5,643 nt of DNA from Weeksellaceae bacterium (GTDB lineage Bacteria > Bacteroidota > Bacteroidia > Flavobacteriales > Weeksellaceae), in contig JAKOOI010000051.1 of NCBI GenBank assembly GCA_022701475.1, positions 1-5,643 of the forward strand, read 5' to 3'. The notes beneath the pieces are model-generated. The model did no database searches and was not told the origin of the DNA. It saw only the letters and a program-made list of their open reading frames with translations. Shown here one piece after another: positions 1 through 5,643 of the stretch. The position numbers and the translations under genes are program-made. Position 1 is the stretch's first letter. Every line of letters starts with the position of its first letter.

Positions 1-8
1 ATAAAATT

Positions 9-43
9 AAAATGCAGAACAATTTTCATCATTCTGCCTTTTT
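9..43. terminator. Probable bidirectional intrinsic terminator downstream of phoH
   Basis: A perfect 6-bp stem GCAGAA (14-19) / TTCTGC (32-37) encloses a 12-base loop. Past one mismatch (T13/C38) it extends through AAAA (9-12) against TTTT (39-42). Read on the minus strand, the hairpin follows the phoH stop codon and is followed by TTTT. Read on the plus strand it is followed by TTTTT (39-43). It could therefore end phoH and also a convergent gene beyond the left edge, which is not visible. The loop is long and the core stem short, so the call is moderate. Confidence 0.5.
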
Positions 44-64
44 AAATTTATATTTTAATTCAGA

Positions 65-1024
65 TTATTCATTCCTGTGTTTTTTATCCTCTTCGTTATA
101 GGCTAAAATAATTTTTCGCACCACCGGATGTCGTACAACATCCTCTTCCGTAAGGTGTACGAAGCCGATTTCTTTTACATCTTTCAGGATCCTCATGGCC
201 TCTTTCAGGCCGGACTGCTGTTTCGGCGGCAGGTCTACCTGGCTGGGATCCCCGGTAATGATGAATTTGGCGTTCATTCCCATCCGGGTAAGGAACATTT
301 TCATCTGCGAATGGGTGGTATTCTGCGCTTCATCCAGGATCACGAAGGCATCATCCAGCGTTCTCCCTCTCATAAACGCCAGCGGCGCCACTTCAATGAT
401 TTTTTTCTCGATGAACCCTTCCAGCTTTTCGTGCGGGATCATATCGCGCAATGCATCATAGAGCGGCTGTAAATAAGGGTCGAGTTTTTCCTTGAGGTCG
501 CCGGGCAGAAATCCCAGGCTCTCCCCTGCTTCCACAGCAGGCCTGGTAAGGACGATCCTTTTTACAGACTTGTCCCGCAGGGCTTTTGCAGCGAGTGCCA
601 CACTGGTATAGGTTTTCCCGGTTCCGGCCGGGCCGATGGCAAAAACCATATCCTTTTTTTCGGTTTCCTTCACCAGTTTCTTCAGATTGGTCGTCTTGGC
701 CTTTATTATCTTACCGTTAACGCCTTTTACGATGATATCCTGGTCGAACACCAGCTGCTTTTCATTTTCGTCTTTGATGTTCAGGATGTTTTCCACATCT
801 TTCAGGTCTATTGCATTGTTTTTGGAAATGTAGCGTACGATATCATCAAGTTTCTGCCTGAAAATATCCAGGGCTTCCTGATTTCCCTTTGCAAAGATGG
901 AATGGTCCCTTCCGGTAATTTTAAGAGTGGGAAAAGTAGATTTTATGAGATTGAAATATTGGTTGTTAACTCCATAGAAGACTTTCGCATCGATATCCTC
1001 CAGATCATATGTTAGTTCAAACAT
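65..1024 (-). CDS. phoH: PhoH family protein (P-loop ATPase)
   Basis: A complete 319-residue PhoH/YbeZ-type protein, a cytoplasmic nucleotide-binding protein with a superfamily-1-helicase-like core, generally linked to RNA metabolism; the exact substrate is not settled. Residues 1-115 form the N-terminal region typical of the longer PhoH proteins, ending in a basic strand-rich linker. The ATPase core follows: Walker A GPAGTGKT at 131-138, the family signature RPAVEAGESLGFLPGD at 161-176, Walker B FVILDEAQN at 227-235, the sensor-like ITGDPSQVDLP at 256-266, and VRHPVV at 297-302. All key motifs are intact and the length is normal for the family. The ATG at 1022-1024 is the natural start, since it begins the conserved N-terminal region. 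The gene is transcribed away from the SAM-hydrolase-like gene and ends before a hairpin at 9-43. No ybeY or other usual partner is visible. Family assignment is very secure; cellular role is family knowledge only. Confidence 0.95.
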   Translation of the reverse strand: MFELTYDLEDIDAKVFYGVNNQYFNLIKSTFPTLKITGRDHSIFAKGNQEALDIFRQKLDDIVRYISKNNAIDLKDVENILNIKDENEKQLVFDQDIIVKGVNGKIIKAKTTNLKKLVKETEKKDMVFAIGPAGTGKTYTSVALAAKALRDKSVKRIVLTRPAVEAGESLGFLPGDLKEKLDPYLQPLYDALRDMIPHEKLEGFIEKKIIEVAPLAFMRGRTLDDAFVILDEAQNTTHSQMKMFLTRMGMNAKFIITGDPSQVDLPPKQQSGLKEAMRILKDVKEIGFVHLTEEDVVRHPVVRKIILAYNEEDKKHRNE

Positions 1025-1166
1025 GCAGTAATAGTATTAATTTTAGATTTTAAATTTAAAGCTTTTTTTCAGATTACATCAAATTCTTTTCCATAATTAC
1101 TGCGGCATTCCTATTATTTTAAATAAATTTGCACAACGATATACGCTATCAATACAAACCCTTTCC
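1025..1166. other. Divergent intergenic region between phoH and the DUF62 gene
   Basis: This 142-base, AT-rich spacer must hold the start signals of both flanking genes. For the plus-strand gene a TAnnTTTG box is present at 1124-1131. For phoH no matching box (CAAAnnTA when read on the plus strand) was found. No obvious operator palindrome or RNA structure is visible. Confidence 0.5.
1124..1131 (+). promoter_or_regulatory. Putative Bacteroidota -7 box for the DUF62 gene
   Basis: TAAATTTG matches the Bacteroidota -7 consensus TAnnTTTG. It ends 35 bases before the ATG at 1167, implying a 5' leader of roughly 30 bases. No good TTTG -33 element lies at the expected distance upstream, so the promoter is only half supported. 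Confidence 0.5.
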
Positions 1167-1994
1167 ATGTCAATTATTACCCTTACTTCGGATTTCGGAA
1201 ATCTGGATTACAGAATTGCCGCTGTAAAAGGCAGCATCCTTTCCCTGAATGAAGATGTTCATATTGTTGATATCAGCCATGAAATCGATGCTTTTAACCT
1301 GATACAGGCTTCCTATATCGTAAGGAATGCCTACAAGTATTTCCCGAAAGGGACAATTCATATCCTTTCCGTGGACAGCTTCCATCATAAATCGAGGAAA
1401 AATATCGTCTGTAAGGCAGACGGCCATTATTTCGTAGCCGCAGACAACGGCATGGTGAGCCTGATTTTTTATGATATCAATCCCGAGGCCATCTATGAAA
1501 TCACCCTGAACAACAGGTTTGATGATATCGTGAACTTTACGTCTGCCGATGTTTTCGTACCCGCAGCCGTGCATCTCGCCAACGGAGGCCTTCCGGAAGT
1601 GATCGGAAGGAAGATCGATGCCGCCAGGAAACTGTCTTTTCCGAAACCGGTGTACAACGATTCTGAAAAGATGATCATCGGTGAGGTGATGTATATTGAT
1701 AATTTCGGAAATATAATCTCAAATATCAATAAAGATTTATTTGAAACCATTGGCAAGGGGTATGAAAATTTCACCATCAAATTCAGGAACCTTTCCCTTT
1801 CGAAAGTGTTTACAAGCCATACTGAAGTGGTATCAGATTGGGAACGGGAAACTGAATTCCACGGGCAGTCTGCAGCCATTTTCAATGACAGCCAGTTACT
1901 GGAGCTTACCATCTACAAAGGCAGCCGAAAAAACGGTGCAAAGTCCCTTTTCGGACTTAATCTGGGCGAAAGTGTTTATATTGAATTTTTCTAA
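1167..1994 (+). CDS. SAM hydroxide adenosyltransferase (DUF62) family protein
   Basis: A complete 275-residue cytoplasmic protein of the DUF62 family (relatives of the SAM-dependent fluorinase and chlorinase). Characterised members hydrolyse S-adenosylmethionine to adenosine and methionine. Visible family features are the N-terminal LTSDFG at 6-11, VDISHEID at 34-41, the ADNG turn at 92-95, the helix DVFVPAAVHLANGG at 128-141, and the C-terminal barrel domain from about 168, with YIDNFGNIISNI at 176-187. The catalytic Asp and Arg appear as D70 and R77, with the family's seven-residue spacing. However, the DPGVGT loop reads DSFHHK, and the usual FHGRD histidine position is occupied by Thr (FTSAD, 124-128). 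SAM hydrolase activity is therefore not assured. The ATG at 1167 places the conserved ITLTSDFG strand at the N-terminus as expected. It is divergent from phoH and lies 63 bases before the E2 gene. Family certain, exact reaction uncertain. Confidence 0.9.
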   Translation: MSIITLTSDFGNLDYRIAAVKGSILSLNEDVHIVDISHEIDAFNLIQASYIVRNAYKYFPKGTIHILSVDSFHHKSRKNIVCKADGHYFVAADNGMVSLIFYDINPEAIYEITLNNRFDDIVNFTSADVFVPAAVHLANGGLPEVIGRKIDAARKLSFPKPVYNDSEKMIIGEVMYIDNFGNIISNINKDLFETIGKGYENFTIKFRNLSLSKVFTSHTEVVSDWERETEFHGQSAAIFNDSQLLELTIYKGSRKNGAKSLFGLNLGESVYIEFF

Positions 1995-2029
1995 AATTTA
2001 ATATTTCCTAAAAAAATCGTTTTTTTTTA

Positions 2030-2037
2030 TATATTTG
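2030..2037 (+). promoter_or_regulatory. Putative Bacteroidota -7 box for the E2 gene
   Basis: TATATTTG fits TAnnTTTG and ends 20 bases before the ATG at 2058, giving a short leader of about 15 bases that is A-rich, a common arrangement in this phylum. The -33 region (around 2004-2009) has only TTTC instead of TTTG. The E2 gene may thus be transcribed separately from the DUF62 gene despite the 63-base gap. Confidence 0.5.
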
Positions 2038-2057
2038 TCAAAATCTAAAAATTAAAA

Positions 2058-3371
2058 ATGGCAGAGTACAGATTATTGCTTCCTTCCATGGGAGAAGGTG
2101 TTATGGAAGCGACAATTATCACCTGGTTGTTCAATGAAGGTGATACCGTGAAAGAAGATGATTCCGTAGTGGAAATTGCAACGGATAAGGTAGATTCGGA
2201 CGTTCCTACACCGGTTTCGGGAAAAATCGTAAAGATCTTAAAACAGAAAGACGAAGTTGCCAAAGTGGGTGAAGCCATTGCCATTTTAGAAATTGAAGGC
2301 GAAGGAGGCAATACGGAACCAACGGAAGAAACCCAGCCGGAAACTGCTGCGGCACCGGATGCCGAAACCCTGAAAACCATCGAACAGCCTTTGCAGGGTG
2401 CTCCTTCAGCAGAATTTTCGGGAGACCTTTATCTTTCCCCGCTGGTAAAATCCATTGCCCAGCAGGAAAATATTTCCGAAACGGAACTGAAATCCATCAA
2501 AGGAAGCGGACTTGAAGGGAGGATTACCAAAGAAGATATCCTGGCCTATGTAAAGAACAGAGGAAACCAGCCTGCTCCTCAGGCAGCTCCGGTACAGACT
2601 CCTGCCCCTGCTCCGCAGCCAGCCGCTGTTTCCGCACCGGCCTCTACCGTTACTGCCGCTGCCGGTGATGAGATCATCCCGATGGACAGAATGAGAAAGA
2701 TCATCGCTGAAAATATGGTAAAAGCCAAGCAGATTGCCCCGCATGTTACCTCTTTCATCGAAACGGATGTTACCAATGTGGTAAAATGGAGGAATAAAAA
2801 CAAATCCCTTTTCGAGAAACGCGAAGGAGAAAAACTGACGTTCATGCCGATTTTCGTAAAAGCGGTAGTGAAAGCGATACAGGATTTCCCGATGATCAAT
2901 GTTTCCATCAGCGGAGAAAACATCATCAAGAAGAAAAACATCAATATCGGTATGGCCACCGCCCTGCCGGACGGAAACCTGATTGTTCCCGTGATCAAAA
3001 ATGCAGATCAGCTATCCCTTTCAGGACTGGCGAAAGCAATTAATGACCTGGCGTACAGGGCAAGGAATAAAAAACTGAGACCGGAAGATACGCAGGGTGC
3101 CACCTATACGATATCCAATGTAGGAAGCTTCGGCAACCTCATGGGAACCCCTATCATTCCCCAGCCGCAGGTAGCCATCCTGGCCATCGGAGCCATTGTA
3201 AAAAAACCGGCCGTCCTGGAAACGGCGGACGGCGATGTGATTGCCATCAGAAACCTCATGTTCATGTCTCATTCCTACGATCACAGGGTGGTTGACGGTT
3301 CTCTGGGAGGAATGATGCTGAAGCACGTTCATGATTACCTCCAGAACTGGGATCTGAATACCGAGATATAA
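2058..3371 (+). CDS. Dihydrolipoyl acyltransferase (E2) of a 2-oxo acid dehydrogenase complex
   Basis: A complete 437-residue E2 subunit, the core of a 2-oxo acid dehydrogenase complex that passes the acyl group from lipoyl-lysine to CoA. Domains in order: one lipoyl domain (about 2-80) with the lipoylated Lys44 in ATDKVDSD; a first linker rich in Glu, Thr and Pro; the peripheral-subunit-binding domain (about 124-165, SPLVKSIAQQ to GRITKEDIL); an Ala/Pro-rich flexible linker (about 170-203); and the catalytic domain (about 205-433) with the SYDHRVVDG motif giving His409 and Asp413. All catalytic residues are present. The substrate cannot be read from the E2 alone. The MGEGVMEATI lipoyl start and single lipoyl domain resemble flavobacterial E2 proteins usually linked to branched-chain 2-oxo acids (BkdB-like) or annotated generically; a pyruvate role is possible. 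No E1 or E3 gene is adjacent, so the partners must be encoded elsewhere. A strong terminator follows. Confidence 0.93.
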   Translation: MAEYRLLLPSMGEGVMEATIITWLFNEGDTVKEDDSVVEIATDKVDSDVPTPVSGKIVKILKQKDEVAKVGEAIAILEIEGEGGNTEPTEETQPETAAAPDAETLKTIEQPLQGAPSAEFSGDLYLSPLVKSIAQQENISETELKSIKGSGLEGRITKEDILAYVKNRGNQPAPQAAPVQTPAPAPQPAAVSAPASTVTAAAGDEIIPMDRMRKIIAENMVKAKQIAPHVTSFIETDVTNVVKWRNKNKSLFEKREGEKLTFMPIFVKAVVKAIQDFPMINVSISGENIIKKKNINIGMATALPDGNLIVPVIKNADQLSLSGLAKAINDLAYRARNKKLRPEDTQGATYTISNVGSFGNLMGTPIIPQPQVAILAIGAIVKKPAVLETADGDVIAIRNLMFMSHSYDHRVVDGSLGGMMLKHVHDYLQNWDLNTEI

Positions 3372-3413
3372 TTAGTAAGCAACAGGTAATAAGTAATCCT
3401 TACCGATAAAAAT

Positions 3414-3444
3414 AAAAGCTTCCGGATTTTCCGGAGGCTTTTTT
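3414..3444 (+). terminator. Strong intrinsic terminator after the E2 gene
   Basis: The left arm AAAAGCTTCCGGA (3414-3426) pairs with TCCGGAGGCTTTT (3430-3442) around a TTT loop. This gives 13 pairs, one of them a U-G wobble, with a GC-rich upper stem. The T run 3439-3444 overlaps the base of the stem. It lies 43 bases past the E2 stop codon and separates that gene from the serine hydrolase. Confidence 0.9.
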
Positions 3445-3542
3445 GTTGAAAAAACCCTGATATTTTTTATAAAACAAGTACAAGTAATGTAACAGAATCA
3501 GTCATTCAGGTGTCTTACATTAAGAACAAATATTCTTGAAGT

Positions 3543-4976
3543 ATGAAACAAATTCTATTAATAATCTTAGCCTTAAATATTTCAACTGTGGCTTTCTCAC
3601 AGCAAACCAATCCATCAAAATTAATTGATAACTATGTAAAAGAAACGATTAAAGCAAACCAGATTCCAGGTCTGGCAATTGGCATTTTAAAAGATGGAAA
3701 GGTCATTTTTGAACAATATTATGGTACGGAAAATCTAGAAGATGGTAAAAAAGTAAGTCCAAGTTCGATGTTCAGGATCTATTCTACTTCAAAAATAATG
3801 ACGAATGTGGGAATTTTCCAACTGATAGAACAGGGAAAATTATCCTTAGAAGATAATATTTCGGAATATGTTGATCATCTTCCAAAAGAATGGCAGAATG
3901 TAAAAGTAAAAAATCTTCTGACGCATTCGTCAGGATTGCCAAATTTTATTGTATTCCGTGATATTTTACCTGAATACTCTGAATCCGGAACCATTAAGCG
4001 TTTAAGCACAGAGAAGATGGATTTCAAAACCGGAAACGAGTACAGATATAATCAAACAAATTATATGCTTCTTGCGATGATTATTGAAAAAATTACAGGA
4101 CAATCTTTTGAGGAGTTTATTCTGAATAATCAGTTTTCCGATGTAAGAAATCAAGTTGTTTACTCTTCAAATGCTCTTGAAAAAATTCCAAATCGCATAA
4201 TTAAATATAATTATAATGCGGAAACTGAAAAATATGTAAAGTCTGCAGATGTTGAGGGGAAAAAAGCATATCCCGGAAATGGAATAGCCATTACCCTGCC
4301 CGCCTTTTTAAAATGGAGCAGCCATTTGAGTACAAATGATTTTCTGAATCAAAAAACGAAAGACGCCATGTGGCAACCGTTTGAGTATGGAAACAAAAAA
4401 GATGTTTTTGCATACGGTTGGGAAATTACAAAAGCGAATAATATTCCGTCTTACGGTTTTTCCGGCGGAAACGTAAGTGCTTACAGATTTTTTCCACATC
4501 ATAATATGGCAATTGTTATGATGTCAAACGGATACCGATTCTTCTCTGAGCAATATTACATGATCAATCATATTGCAGCCATCGTGGATAAAAATTTAAC
4601 TGACAGCTATCTGTTGGCGGAAGAATCGATAATCACCGAATTTGCCAAACCCAACAACCCGAATGCTGAAAAACATTATTACACTACCAAAGCAAAAGAT
4701 CCGAAATGGAATTTTGAAGACTCATTGAATAATATGGGTTATATTCTGTTGAGGAACTCGAGATTCAGCGAGGCCATAAAAGTTTTTGCACTGAATGTTA
4801 AAGAAAATCCACAATCCGCAAATGCTTTTGACAGTCTGGGTGAAGGGTATTTTTCAATTAAAAACTATGCTTTAGCCTTAGAAAATTATAAAAAATCTTT
4901 ACAATTAAACCCTGAAAATGCCAACGCAGAAAATATGATCAGCAAAATAACAGGTTTAATGAAAAAGAATCAGTAA
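3543..4976 (+). CDS. Secreted serine hydrolase (beta-lactamase/PBP4* fold) with C-terminal TPR repeats
   Basis: A complete 477-residue protein. An N-terminal signal peptide (Lys3, hydrophobic core 4-18, probable cleavage after AFS at 17-19, no lipobox Cys) points to export to the periplasm or outside. Residues about 22-350 form a class C beta-lactamase/D-alanyl-D-alanine carboxypeptidase-like domain: SxxK at 81-84 (STSK), LLTHSSGLP at 125-133, and FKTGNEYRYNQTNYMLLAMIIEK at 161-183 (in two parts: FKTGNEYRYN, QTNYMLLAMIIEK). The YxN motif reads YNQ (169-171), and the HSG-type third motif reads FSGG (306-309). Residues about 391-460 look like two tetratricopeptide repeats (NMGYILLRNSRFSEAIKVF; SLGEGYFSIKNYALALENY), a frequent add-on in Bacteroidota hydrolases. 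The substrate is unknown: peptidase, esterase and beta-lactamase activities all occur in this fold, and real beta-lactamase action should not be assumed. The gene is noticeably AT-rich next to its neighbours and stands alone between a terminator and a gene-poor stretch. Confidence 0.9.
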   Translation: MKQILLIILALNISTVAFSQQTNPSKLIDNYVKETIKANQIPGLAIGILKDGKVIFEQYYGTENLEDGKKVSPSSMFRIYSTSKIMTNVGIFQLIEQGKLSLEDNISEYVDHLPKEWQNVKVKNLLTHSSGLPNFIVFRDILPEYSESGTIKRLSTEKMDFKTGNEYRYNQTNYMLLAMIIEKITGQSFEEFILNNQFSDVRNQVVYSSNALEKIPNRIIKYNYNAETEKYVKSADVEGKKAYPGNGIAITLPAFLKWSSHLSTNDFLNQKTKDAMWQPFEYGNKKDVFAYGWEITKANNIPSYGFSGGNVSAYRFFPHHNMAIVMMSNGYRFFSEQYYMINHIAAIVDKNLTDSYLLAEESIITEFAKPNNPNAEKHYYTTKAKDPKWNFEDSLNNMGYILLRNSRFSEAIKVFALNVKENPQSANAFDSLGEGYFSIKNYALALENYKKSLQLNPENANAENMISKITGLMKKNQ

Positions 4977-5066
4977 TTAAATTAAAATTATTAAGAAAAT
5001 GGGTCCTTTCTGTTTTTAAAGCTCAAAACTTTTTTGCTCTTATATTTAAAACTAAACGATATATAA
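4977..5066 (+). other. AT-rich spacer after the serine hydrolase, with a weak terminator-like hairpin
   Basis: The only structure I see is AGAAA (4994-4998) paired with TTTCT (5007-5011), followed by G and TTTTT (5013-5017). It has a 5-bp, mostly A-T stem and would be a weak terminator for the serine hydrolase gene. TATATTTA at 5041-5048 resembles the -7 consensus but lacks the final G and has no -33 partner. Confidence 0.25.
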
Positions 5067-5327
5067 ATGGAACCTGATTTCAGGAAACCGGATGCTGACA
5101 AGCTTTTTGATTTTTCCAGAGAACAGGAACAATTGATTTTTAAATTCATGGCCGGTTATTCGGAATGTATGATCTTTCGGGAGTTGCGGGAAAACCCTTT
5201 TTTTCAGATGTTTAATTCCATTATTGAAAACCTTTGTTCAGTCCGAAGATCCGTCATTTTATTACGGATCAGAATTAGAAAAATCCGTTTTATCTTTTCA
5301 TTGTCAGCAAAGTCGGCACTCTGGTGA
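5067..5327 (+). CDS. Hypothetical protein, doubtful; possibly the 5' part of a frameshifted gene
   Basis: An 86-residue open frame starting ATG at 5067, which I do not recognise. Its first ~58 residues look protein-like: charged and aromatic, mainly helical in character (FSREQEQLIFKFMAG, RELRENPFFQMFNSIIENL), with no signal peptide or membrane segment. The rest (about 59-86) turns into a basic, hydrophobic run (RRSVILLRIRIRKIRFIF) that resembles out-of-frame translation. At the same point the +1 frame becomes acidic and protein-like and stays open to 5433. This suggests that a gene of about 120 residues was interrupted by a single-base change near 5235-5245. No domain or partner gene identifies a function, and there is no clear promoter. 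It could equally be non-coding. Confidence 0.35.
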   Translation: MEPDFRKPDADKLFDFSREQEQLIFKFMAGYSECMIFRELRENPFFQMFNSIIENLCSVRRSVILLRIRIRKIRFIFSLSAKSALW

Positions 5328-5433
5328 AAGATACCCGGACCACCTCTTCATACGGCAGCCTTCAGATCCGTGGCATGAAATTCCGGACGGGGATTACGGC
5401 CTTATTTCGGACCCCTGCTTGCCTAATGAGTAA
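5224..5433 (+). pseudogene. Possible 3' part of the frameshifted short gene
   Basis: This frame is open from 5173 to the TAA at 5431-5433 but has no ATG; only a TTG at 5224 could start it. The segment FVQSEDPSFYYGSELEKSV followed by a Pro/Asp/His-rich tail ending DPCLPNE is more protein-like than the overlapping end of the frame that begins at 5067. I read it as a likely continuation of that gene after a one-base shift, not as an independent gene. A third frame is also open here (to about 5442), so coding is not proven. No family is recognised. Confidence 0.2.
5248..5270. repeat. Short perfect inverted repeat
   Basis: GATCCGT (5248-5254) is repeated inverted as ACGGATC (5264-5270) across a 9-base spacer. 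No T run follows on either strand, so it is not a standard terminator. It lies inside the doubtful short reading frames. A further direct copy of GATCCGT occurs at 5365-5371. It may be chance or a protein-binding palindrome. Confidence 0.35.
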
Positions 5434-5456
5434 ATCATTATAAATACCCATAAAAA

Positions 5457-5488
5457 TTTGTATAATTAATAAATTAATACTAATTTTG
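5457..5488 (+). promoter_or_regulatory. Bacteroidota-type promoter of the rpsF operon
   Basis: The -33 element TTTG (5457-5460) and the -7 element TAATTTTG (5481-5488) are separated by 20 bases, matching the phylum consensus TTTG / TAnnTTTG at accepted spacing. Transcription would start near 5492-5496, giving an A/T-rich leader of roughly 27-30 bases before the ATG at 5522. This is the best promoter in the window and suits a highly expressed ribosomal protein gene. Confidence 0.8.
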
Positions 5489-5521
5489 CACCTCGAAATA
5501 ATTAACAAATTTATTTACATT

Positions 5522-5643
5522 ATGAACAATTACGAAACTGTTTTCATTTTAACTCCCGTTCTATCTGAAGCTCAGGTGGAGGAAGCAGTGAACAAGTATG
5601 TAGATCTTATCAAAGAAAAGAACTGCGAAATCGTTGCTAAAGA
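5522..5643 (+). CDS. rpsF: 30S ribosomal protein S6, 5' part (runs off the window)
   Basis: The first 40 codons of ribosomal protein S6 are present, beginning [16 protein letters not shown] and continuing through [15 protein letters not shown]. The NYETVFIL strand followed by a helix starting near the EAQVEEAV segment is the classic S6 N-terminus. S6 binds the central domain of 16S rRNA as a pair with S18 on the small-subunit platform. The frame is open to the edge with two bases left over, and the remaining roughly 60-100 residues lie outside. The start is fixed by the conserved Met-x-x-Tyr-Glu opening, with only A/T-rich sequence and no Shine-Dalgarno before it. By common gene order, rpsR and rplI are expected downstream, but this cannot be seen. 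Confidence 0.93.
   Translation, partial: MNNYETVFILTPVLSEAQVEEAVNKYVDLIKEKNCEIVAK

Noticed and set aside
128..472. Plus-strand open frames inside phoH
   Set aside because: They are antisense to the conserved PhoH ATPase motifs and have no recognisable protein character; the phoH frame explains the region.
1025..1166. SAM-sensing riboswitch upstream of the SAM-related gene
   Set aside because: The stretch is AT-rich and shows no set of paired helices or conserved riboswitch core; the leader after the -7 box is only about 30 bases.
1170..1912. Minus-strand open frames across the DUF62 gene
   Set aside because: They are shadows of the clearly conserved plus-strand gene, with no family motifs.
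2045..3332. Minus-strand open frames across the E2 gene, including Gly/Ser/Arg-rich ones
   Set aside because: They are the complement of the lipoyl domain, Ala/Pro linker and catalytic domain; their composition is a by-product of the sense gene.
3531..3538. TATTCTTG as a -7 promoter box for the serine hydrolase
   Set aside because: It has a mismatch in the TTTG part, no -33 element, and sits only four bases before the ATG, which would leave essentially no leader.
3543..4976. Antibiotic-resistance beta-lactamase
   Set aside because: The fold is related, but the second and third motifs differ from true class C enzymes, and the TPR tail points to a general Bacteroidota serine hydrolase.
5280..5442. 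Third plus-strand frame open to about 5442 as a gene
   Set aside because: It has no early start codon, opens only after a stop near 5276, and no family is recognised; three open frames in one short stretch argue against reading any of them confidently.
5489..5521. S6:S18-binding autoregulatory RNA structure in the rpsF leader
   Set aside because: The inferred leader is only about 30 A/T-rich bases and lacks the expected hairpin with a CCG-type bulge.

Overview
The window looks like chromosome of a flavobacterium in the Bacteroidota, most likely a Chryseobacterium-type member of the Weeksellaceae. The evidence is the AT-rich intergenic DNA, several -7 boxes of the form TAnnTTTG, A/T-rich leaders without clear Shine-Dalgarno sequences, and the style of the proteins. 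The genus is an inference from overall resemblance, not from a marker gene search.

Layout, left to right. A probable two-way terminator (9-43) lies downstream of a minus-strand phoH gene (65-1024), a PhoH-family ATPase. Divergent from it across 142 bases is a plus-strand SAM-hydroxide adenosyltransferase (DUF62) family gene (1167-1994). Next is a complete dihydrolipoyl acyltransferase (E2) of a 2-oxo acid dehydrogenase complex (2058-3371), which ends at a strong intrinsic terminator (3414-3444). A secreted serine hydrolase of the beta-lactamase/PBP4* fold with C-terminal TPR repeats follows (3543-4976); it is much more AT-rich than its neighbours. The stretch 4977-5521 holds only a poorly supported short reading frame (5067-5327) that may be a frameshifted remnant, plus a small inverted repeat. 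The last 122 bases are the start of rpsF (ribosomal protein S6), preceded by a good Bacteroidota promoter (5457-5488).

The genes do not form one pathway or operon. The spacing, separate promoter-like elements and terminator suggest individually transcribed housekeeping genes with one accessory-looking gene (the serine hydrolase) among them. I see no CRISPR array, tRNA, rRNA, insertion sequence, phage gene or toxin-antitoxin pair, and no convincing new multi-gene system. The points most worth a second look are active-site departures in two enzymes: the DUF62 protein lacks the family's catalytic histidine position and PGVG loop, and the serine hydrolase has a changed YxN motif and HSG-type motif. 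The possible frameshift before rpsF is the third.
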